This document shows, piece after piece, positions 55,245 to 64,000 of a stretch of 64,000 nt of DNA (the stretch's first letter is position 1; every line of letters starts with the position of its first letter). Origin of the DNA: Lantana camara (lineage: Eukaryota > Streptophyta > Magnoliopsida > Lamiales > Verbenaceae); the NCBI GenBank assembly GCA_037501455.1, contig CM074857.1:123801501-123865500 (forward strand), in the 5' to 3' direction. Position numbers and translations under genes: made by a program. The notes under the pieces were generated by a model that had not been told where the DNA came from, searched no databases, and saw only the letters and a list, made by a program, of their open reading frames with translations.

Positions 55245-58200
55245 TCACATTAAACTTGACCTTTTCTTCTTATGTGTTTTCCAGGTTAAACCATTCAAAC
55301 CACCCCCAAAATTGTCCAAACCGCCTCTCTGAGAACTTTCAGCTTCGGACCTTGACCTTTGCGGGGCCCACCCGGAGGTATCTTCGCTCTTCCCCTCACT
55401 CATTACAGAGACGGATTCACTCTTCGAGGCAACATTATTTCGAGGCAATTCATTATTCAGGACAGGTGGATTTGGACTTGGATTTGGATTCTCTCTTCTC
55501 CTTTTTGCAGGATGTTTAGATGGATCCTCTCCATTCTCCACAGCTTTGATCCACTGAGAATCACTAATTGCATCCCCTCGATTTACTTCCTTTCGACGTC
55601 TCTTTCCAGTAACTGGGACATCATCAAATAGAGACCCTTTTCCTTTCGCTGTTTTTAAGTCTACGGTATAAACCCAATCTGGAACCTCATGTTCTTCCAT
55701 GAGACGGGATCTGTAATTCTCTCTCTGCCTTCTCTCCTCATCCATTTTCTCAAATAACCAGAACTCCTCATCTGTTCTCGCTGCCAAACGATTGATTTCT
55801 CTTTCACTTGGCACATCTGCTCCCAGTGCACTTGTTCCTCTACGCATGATTTCCACCAACATCTCACGCCTGTCTTGAGCTGTTTATGAAATTGCAACAA
55901 TTGCATCAATTTTGTATTCAATTAACCATACAACAGAAAGGAAAAGAGTAGAATTGTTGATATTATGAGGTCCACAACATTTTAAGTTGATGATATGTAG
56001 ACAAATATTGGTTTTCATAGTTGTGAAGGTGTATACACAAAATACAAGAGAAAAGGTCGATCAATGTTGAAATCTACGGGAAAATTGCACTTTTTGTTCC
56101 ATAAAGTATCCATTTTTATTCTAGCCCCATCGATTACGGGATTTATAGATTTAGTCCCGTCTTATTTGTTTTTTTCTCAATTCTGATCCAAACACTGATT
56201 TCCATGAAACTCTAACGGAGAGCACATGGCCCCAAAAAGGAAATACTAAAACCCACGCGTGGGACATGTTCATTTTCCATAAGGGATTTGATGGCAATTC
56301 ACTAGTGGGATAAAAATTGAGTACACACACACCATATGAGACTACATGTGATAATCTTGTAATCGATTGGATCTAATGCAGCAAAATTTTGCAATTAAGC
56401 CACTTCCTGATTGCAGTAGAATTAAACAGCCCTACTATTCTTCATACCAGTTGCTGCATTACTTAAAGCTAGGACTAGGCATTCACTCATTCACAGTAAC
56501 AGACAAACCTGTGGAAGTTGTATTGAAAAGTCCAGCCTGGATGACCTTAGCATCAATACCCATTTTCTGCTTAGCTCTTTCTAAGATAACCTCTTCAATC
56601 GACCCAACACTAACGAGCACAAAAACTCTGACCTCCTTCTTCTGCCCAATTCGATGGGCACGATCCTCTGCCTGCTGGTCCATTTGAGGGTTCCAATCAC
56701 TGTCAAAAATGATAACGGTATCCGCAGTTTGTAAATTGAGGCCAAGTCCTCCTGCGCGAGTGCTTAGAAGAAAAATGAAGAACGGAGAGTCTGGAGCATT
56801 AAATTGTTTGAGTAATTTGCCTCTGTTATCAGTGCTTGTACCCCCATCAAGTCTGAGGAACTGAAAGCCTTTAAAAGCTAGATAATCTCCAAGAATGTTC
56901 ATGAGTTTAGTCATTTGGGAGAAAAGGAGGACCCTATGGCCTGCTCTATGAAGTTTGGGGAGTAAACGATCAAGAAGCTCAAACTTTCCTGAAGCCCTCA
57001 CCATCTCTTCGCTTCGCTGCATGAAATATTCCGGAAGAAACAGGTACGGGTGGTTACAACATTTCCTGAGCTGCATTGTTAGGTTCTGAAGACTTTTGGG
57101 CTTGCCACTACCTGCAAATTTTATATTTCATGAATTGAGACATATTTAACGCTGATAATACAAGATGTAAGAAATGTGAAACTCACCATGTCCCAGACCA
57201 ACCCTTCCTATTTCAGTTACTTGCTGGTAATATGCTTTCTGCCATGCAGACAAATCACATTTTAGTATGACCTGAGTTTTACTAGGTAGGAACTTCTCAA
57301 CCTCATCCTTCTTCCTCCTCAATATAAATGGCCTTATGACCTGGGAACATGTTACAAACAGATTATATGAATGGCCAGAAGGTTGATTAGTTAAAGTACA
57401 AGGATGGTATATATACGAAGGCGTACATGGTGCAAACGGCGAATGACTAACAGCTGTTCTTCATCTGTTAAGGAGACATCACATTTATCCGCAAATGGGG
57501 CGTTAAACCATTCCTCGAAGTTTTCGACTGAGTTAAAGATATTAGGAAGGAGAAAATTCAGTAGAGACCATAGTTCCTGTAAGCTATTTTGTATAGGAGT
57601 GCCAGTCAACAGAAGTCTCCGCCGAATTCGGTAACTGTCAAGATCAATGGGAATATCATTTCATCTGAAAGTATTCAACCACGATGGGAAATGACTTCAA
57701 AATCATACAGCAATATACAAAGAACTATTACATAAATGACCAAATAGATGGGGAAAATAAAATGAATACAAGGTAATAGAGGCAGTACCCTGAAACCAGA
57801 GTCCTTGCAAGAACACAGTCATAATTTTTAAGTCGGTGTCCTTCATCAACAATCAGGTAGTACCAGTGAATTTTCCTCAGAAATGCTTTGTCTCTAATAA
57901 TAAGATCATAATGGGTTATCAAGACATTGAACTTCCCTTCTCCTGAATATTCTTCTCTCATTGCCTTCCTTTCATCGAGGCGTCCATCGTAAAGAACAGC
58001 AGAAATACTGGAAAATAGAGAGTCCATAATTGATAACAGCATTTATTCACAAAAAACTTGTTAGGAGAGGTTTCGATGCATACCCTGGAGCCCAAGTTGA
58101 AAATTCATTAACCCAATTTGGCAGGACAGCTTTCGGAGCCACAATCAAGTGGGGCCCAGTCACATTCTTGTTTTCCATGAGATAAGCGATCAAAGAGATT

Positions 58201-61200
58201 GTCTGAATTGTTTTACCCAAACCCATTTCATCAGCTAAAATTCCATTTAAATTGTTATTGAATAATGATAGCATCCATTGGAGCCCCTCTAGTTGGTAAG
58301 GTCTTAATTCTCCACCCTGAAGCATATTTGGTTGCTCGGTCACCTACAATGGTCCGTGCCATGTTAGGGCAACATTTATAAATAACTACACAACCGTAAC
58401 TACTAACTAAAAAATAATATCCAATGTTTAGAAATGAACATGATACATCAACAAAAGAAACAAAACGAGTTGCTACATCATGTTGTTTAACATTCATTAT
58501 TAAGCAAGCACTAATAAACGACATGAACCAAATATCACTTGAGTATATCCATTACTGTTCCGACAAAGGATATGGACTGAGATCAGGGAAACCTAACGAA
58601 AACTTGGAACTGGAAGAAATAAAACCTTATCGAAATTAATTTAGTAACTTTATACTTTTGTTATTTAAATTGGGTATTCATGGGTTCAGTTCAATCGTGT
58701 TAATGTTTTTCACAATAAAGTTATTGGGTTATATCACATAATCCTCAACCCAACACCAATCCACCCAAAATTTCATTTCCCATATAATTTCAACTCAATA
58801 TAACTAATCCAAACCTAATAGTATTTTCTCAGTTTGTGTCATGTTATTGAGTTGTGGCAAACAAATTGCTACCCTCATCCGCCTAACGCTGAAAAGAAGA
58901 AACAGCATGGAAAACAGAAAATAGAAATGCCTAAAACTTTAGAAAACCATTCAAGAGAATGCCAGGTGCAAATTTCAGTGAGACTTCGACAACTGCACAT
59001 CCAATACAGGGCAAACAACAGAGAGTTCAACAATATCTATTATTGTTTGAAGGTACGAACTAGAAAAATGCAATACCTTCTCCTGGATTGAGTGTACAAC
59101 AGAATTGTACTTCCGCTGCCCTTCTAGTAAATCACCTGGCTTCGCTTTATCGTCAGATTCATTATCAACCTCTTCATCTTCATCCGGAATTGATTGTGCT
59201 GGTGTATCTGTCCTTGAAGCAGACAACTCAGCTATGTCTGTGTCTGAACCTTCAAGGGGTTCGATGCTGTCATATGCAGCATCTTTTTGACGTTGAACAG
59301 CAGCTCCGAGACGAACTAAGAGATCATTTGTCTTTCCTAATAGCATTGTCAATCTCTCGTTCTTGCTCTCCTCAACCATTTTCATGTAAGCTTCTTGGTC
59401 ATCCGCTTTCAAAGCTTGGAACCTCAGCTTTTCAGCTCGTGTAGCTCGTTGCCTTAGCCTTCCATGCCAAGCCTGTCCAAATGGAAGCACTGTAGTGAAA
59501 ACCATATACTCATATAGCTTCTGTAACCCATAATATAGCCAAAGGGGATACTAGTTCAAGAGAAAAAAATCCAAATGCTCATCAACTCATAGAACGACAT
59601 TATCATAATGAAGGGGTTTCCTAACAATTCGTTTTCCATTTACTAAGTGATCATATGAACACAAAGCTATATATTTTTAGGGTACTTTCTCCGAGAATTC
59701 GTAACACAACACCGCAACTTGCCCTCTAAAATTTACAACCACTAAACACGCCCTGATTAAACCAGAATAGATCTGTGACATCATATTATTAGCTTCACAT
59801 ATTTTCTGCCCTTTTCAAATACAACTGGTTCAAGCATTTGATTTTCTCTGTCCCATGCTGATAGTATCAAGAAAAGATGAAAAAAAAATGAAAGCAAAAG
59901 AGGACGTTGTACCTGAACACCATCATTTCTCTGTTTCCGCCGTTTTTGGGCAGCTTGTACTTGCAATTGGAGTTCACGTGCAGCATTGAGTAAGTCAGCA
60001 AAGAATTTTCTTTTCCTAGTCTCTATACGGTTCCTTTCTTCCTCCTCAAATCTTGACAATCTCTGCAGAAAGACAATCAATAAAATAATTTGCTTCAACC
60101 GAAACGTTGTATAGGCAAAAGGATATATAAGATTTATTAAACATGAGCACTTGGAAATTGTTTGTGTCATTTATTTGAATTTGTTAGCATACGAACCATG
60201 CATGCAACGTAAGTATGTCGAAACTTACATCAGCATCTCGTTTCTTCTTCAGTGGATCATCAGCATCCAAAGCAAAAGCATCTCCAATACCAAATAAAGG
60301 GCGACGCAATCGCATCATGCCCCAATCAAAAAGCTGCTTGTCAGGATTGGCACAATGCAGACGAAGCCAATATTCAGAACTCACTTCGGAGCGAACTTTC
60401 TTCTGGAGGTCTGCCAACTGATAGTATCAAGAAATTCATTGTTAAAAATAAACTAGTCCTGTTATGGTCTGAGTTTTTAGGCACAGACAACATAACAAAT
60501 ATGTTTAATTTCATAGATGGGAAGCAAATCAGGAAAAGTTTGAACAGAAGTGGAACTGGATGTATTTTCAAAGAAAAATAGCTATCCTATCCCTGCACCT
60601 CTTTTCCCCATTTCAGTGGTATTCACCAAAACGCAGGACCAATACCAGGGACTTTAAATGATTTTTTTAAATGGATTTCAAATTTCATATGACATAAAAG
60701 TTCAGATTAGTTAAAGAAAAACATTAGAAGATTTCATCACTCCACTAGCTAAAGATACTTCTCATACTTCAGCACAGGAGTTGACGAAGAAGATACTCCA
60801 CAGGATCCTTATTGCCGTGAGTTTTTTCATCCAAATTTAAGAACATATCATTGTCATTCACAAGCCTACCTTAAGCCCATAGAGTTCGAGCAAGCATCTT
60901 GATTGCAGATCCTCGCCTCTGCTTGTGGGCAATTCTGTTTTAAAAATGAGCATAAAACATCAGGTAGGAACTTATTATTTCACAAGTACTTTTATTATTT
61001 CTGCATAGCAATTTGACTTGAAGCTGGTTACCTTCAAGTTCAGTTAACCGATGCTGAATTCTGCTCTGAAACCTGTTCTCCTTTAAGTCTGACAATCTAG
61101 ATCCAGGTACACAACTTGTTCGCTGCTTTGCGACTGCATCCTCAAAGTCCAGCATTAACTCGTTGTAACTAGAAACACCAAATTTCTCCTGTGGATCATT

Positions 61201-62484
61201 ACTAGGTCAACTCAAATATCTTATATAAAAGCCAAAACAGGAAGGAATGGCTGCATATGCCAGAAATAGTCGAGAACCAGATTATTTGTCACCAGAATCA
61301 AATCTTGTGAACTGGTATAGTAGAGATATAACCCAAAGAGAGAGGTTACGCTAAAAGATAAATACTCCTTCTGTCTCAAAACATTGGGGATAGTTTGACA
61401 TCACACAAAAACTTAGATTGAAGCATAGGATCTGTGAACATCAGTTACCTAACTTCATGTGTCACAACAAGTTCTTGAATATATAACAAAAAGAGACAAA
61501 GAAAGAATCCCTAATAGATACCAAGAACCTTCTTCCTCTCAATGTAAGTGCATTGGAAAAAGAGCATAAAAAAATTAATCCAAGTAGCTCAGTTACTGAA
61601 TCAAATTGCTATTATCAATAAGGCAGTTATCAGAACAATAGAAATTTTCAGTGTTAGCAATCTTTCTCTCAGAAAAACATGTATACTAACGCAAAACCCC
61701 AAAAACGTAAGCAATCAGCTAGCTCAACCAAGAGTACTCGCAAATAAACTGCTACCATCAATTACCTCTCAATTTCCAAACCTAATAGCCAAAATTCTTT
61801 AAAATTAAGATTAAAATAGAAGAACCACTAAACCATAATCCACAAACCATGATCTATCCACATATTATAACTGGGAATCCGTAAAATCATTAAGCAAATT
61901 AACACCAAACCCGCAGAGCCAAAACATTTCATCAATTATTAAAAATTTTGAACATAGAAAAACATAGCTACCTTTGATGTAAACATACAAAATGATCATC
62001 CAATAAAAAAGAGTTGCGCTAAAACAAACGTGCCATTTTCTTAAAAATACTCCAAAACAAAACGATGACAAAAACTAAAAATTGTTACCTTTCTAGCCTA
62101 CCAAGTAAACCACCAAAACTACATCCGACAACTCAAACAAGAAAACTCCCCAGAAGCTCAAATCTCACACATTAACCAAAATCAATTCACAACCGCATTA
62201 ACTCAAAACACAAATAAATCACTAACCGTCCGCAAGGGCGAAGCTGCCCCGCCATCCTCAACTTCACAATCAACATCGTTAGCACCGGCATCATCGTCGG
62301 CGTCCTGGTAGATGGAGGAAACGGCGTCGTAAACGTGTTGGGGCAAGGGCAGATTCCGGGAGAGGAAATTGAGGGCGCAGATCAAAGTTTTGGCACTGTC
62401 GACGGGGTTTTCCCGGTGCTCGGCGGTTGGCAGCTCCAATTGCTGGGACACAGAGGGCTGTGGCTCCGCCACCTGTGCAACCAT
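55245..62484 (-). CDS. CHR12: SNF2-type chromatin remodeller, CHR12/CHR23 (MINUSCULE) type
   Basis: ATP-dependent remodelling ATPase of the plant SWI/SNF family. In Arabidopsis CHR12 and CHR23 act in meristem maintenance and growth arrest under stress. Twelve exons with GT..AG borders keep one frame: 62484-62227, 61188-61032, 60934-60870, 60417-60229, 60062-59913, 59472-59077, 58343-58084, 58007-57789, 57634-57427, 57340-57187, 57111-56509, 55879-55245. They give 1097 aa, close to the family length. Domains: N-terminal [19 protein letters not shown] (38-56); HSA domain (about 260-330, [21 protein letters not shown]); DEXH ATPase with ADEMGLGKT (442-450), DEGH (546-549), TGTPIQN (575-581); helicase C lobe with [18 protein letters not shown] and AHRIGQ; SnAC region (about 880-950, [15 protein letters not shown]); and a basic Ser-rich tail. 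No bromodomain or AT-hook is seen, which separates it from BRM. CHR12 and CHR23 cannot be told apart by eye. Confidence 0.95.
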
Positions 62485-62972
62485 GGCGGGAAGGGAGCTC
62501 AGAATACGGCGTCGTGCTGGAGCCTTTTGAAAATTATTGTGAGCTTTTTCCTCTTCCTAGCGGTTTATTTTACGGATCTATAAATCTAAATCGGATTTAA
62601 ATAATATGAATTTATTATAAGTTCTTTTTGTTTTGCTGTGGATTTTGGGTCTGAAATTGAGGGTTAGGTTTTATCAAGATTGGGGATTTTATATGATGTG
62701 GGGGGACTTCATGGGAAATTACGGAAAACTCCTCATTGATTGGACCTAATTACCCCTCAATCAAATTGGACCTTTAAAGAGAATGCAAATGAAATTGATT
62801 AAGAGAAATAGGCCCCAATTCGTAGCCCCAAGCTCTGGCCCAAAATTGTGGGCTCTAAATATAAGTGGTGTACAAAAGCCCAAATTATTTTGGTAATTGC
62901 CCTAGGACTAGGTTTAGGATTGGACTTGCTTTCTAATTATCTAATGGGCTTCCCATCATTTCGTTTTCCCGT
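62485..62972. other. Promoter and 5' region of the remodeller gene
   Basis: The 5' UTR extends right from 62485. The next about 90 bp are GC-richer than the surroundings. No TATA box is clear. The sequence becomes AT-rich and featureless to the MITE at 62981. Confidence 0.45.
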
Positions 62973-62980
62973 GCCGTGCC

Positions 62981-63587
62981 TAGGGCTGTCAACGGGTCGG
63001 ATTCGGACCGGATCAGGGGATTCCGGATCCGGATCCGAATCCGAATCCTATAAGATTTAGATTCATTTATTTTGAATCCATGCATAATCTGATCGGATTA
63101 TATCCGATTAAAGATCTGACCCGATTAGCAATAAAATTGAATTTTTTTATTTAACAAATTTAATATAACGAATAAATATAATTACATAATATTAATAAAT
63201 AATAATTATTTAATGGATTATTTGATGATTTTATTTATTTATTTTTAAAATAAGTTAATTTAAACTTATTAATAAAGGAAAATATATACTTTTAGAGTAA
63301 ATAATTCAAATTTTATTGTTGTTTAAAGTGATAATTATCTGAAAATTATAATTTTAGTCATTTTACTTAATATTATGTACTAGTAAATAATTTATTTTAA
63401 TTAAATATTATATATATAATCGGATTCGGATTCTAAACGGATCATATTCGTTAATTCCATATTCGCTCCATTTATTTCGGATAACGAATATTTATAATCG
63501 GATATGATCCATCGGACATTTTTATCGGACGAATATACTAAAATTCGGATCGGATTCGGATTAAAATCCGATCCATTGACAACCCTA
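62981..63587. mobile_element. 607-bp hAT-type MITE, 8-bp target duplication
   Basis: Ends TAGGGCTGTCAACGG and (complement) TAGGGTTGTCAATGG are inverted repeats. Perfect direct repeats GCCGTGCC flank them (62973-62980 and 63588-63595). Both subterminal regions carry runs of 'ggatccgaatccg' type motifs that are mutually complementary. The middle is very AT-rich. It has no coding capacity. Confidence 0.92.
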
Positions 63588-63595
63588 GCCGTGCC

Positions 63596-64000
63596 CTTCA
63601 TTAAAAAAATAACTTGTCCCTTATATTATAATTGGTTTTTTAATTTTTTTTTTTTAAACTTTCGGATATTTCAAATTGATATATGTACCTATAAAAATTT
63701 TCAAATTGTCATCTCAGTCATTTAACTGTTAACACGTGACTCATTTTAATTGTAAAATTTTTTATAAAGTACAGATGACAATGTAATGTAAAAGATAAAA
63801 TATGGAATATTGATTGAATTGATTAACACATCAACCAAACTATAATGAAGTTTTACAGAGATGGGAAATGAGGAAGAAACTTAGTTGAGGAAGAAAGATA
63901 TCTCAATATATTGCTTGCCCCAAAAGTGAGCAGCTAACCACCATTATAACGTGCACAAAACGACACCCAAACAGTTAAAACATCAATATTAAATCATTGG
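63596..64000. other. Intergenic, AT-rich
   Basis: Nothing recognisable as a gene or repeat to the end of the window. Confidence 0.4.

Overview
This is plant nuclear DNA, almost certainly from a eudicot. It is strongly AT-rich, has intron-bearing genes with GT..AG borders, nuclear genes for mitochondrial proteins, plant-only gene families (BKI1, WPP-domain RanGAP, CXE carboxylesterase, plant mobile domain), hAT and Mutator-type elements, and Ty1/copia and Ty3/gypsy LTR retrotransposons. The sequence alone does not identify the species.

Layout. 0.1-1.2 kb: minus-strand plant-mobile-domain pseudogene, with a palindrome array upstream at 2.2 kb. 6.1-7.1 kb: intronless BKI1 homologue. 11.8-14.0 kb: four-exon gene for the NDUFB8-like subunit of complex I. 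15.5 and 18.0 kb: two short TIR elements with intact 8-bp target duplications. 19.5-20.2 kb: unnamed plant gene with an ADELF motif. 20.6-24.7 kb: repeats and LTR remnants. 24.8-25.7 kb: Mutator-like element with a 9-bp target duplication, whose right end abuts and probably supplies the promoter of a carboxylesterase gene (25.7-26.7 kb). 29.4 kb: tRNA-Asn. 30.5-47.6 kb: retrotransposon cluster holding a probable solo LTR, a decayed Tat-like gypsy element with antisense ORFs and a 98-bp higher-order tandem array, and a copia element with a second TG..CA element nested in its gag. 48.5-62.5 kb: gene-dense block with a divergent organellar small heat-shock protein (minus), RanGAP (plus) and a 12-exon SNF2 remodeller of the CHR12/CHR23 (MINUSCULE) type (minus), followed by another hAT-type MITE at 63 kb.

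The host genes are functionally unrelated, as is usual in plant chromosomes; no operon or biosynthetic cluster is visible. BKI1 (brassinosteroid signalling) and the ADELF gene share a short signature, the only hint of relatedness among neighbours. The most distinctive signals are mobile-element structures: the Mutator-like TIR carrying a G-box and TATA box directly in front of a gene, the exact 35+35+28 bp higher-order repeat in a retrotransposon 3' region, and a retrotransposon whose 5' LTR has been replaced by a copy of its own right flank. I found no convincing new multi-gene system.
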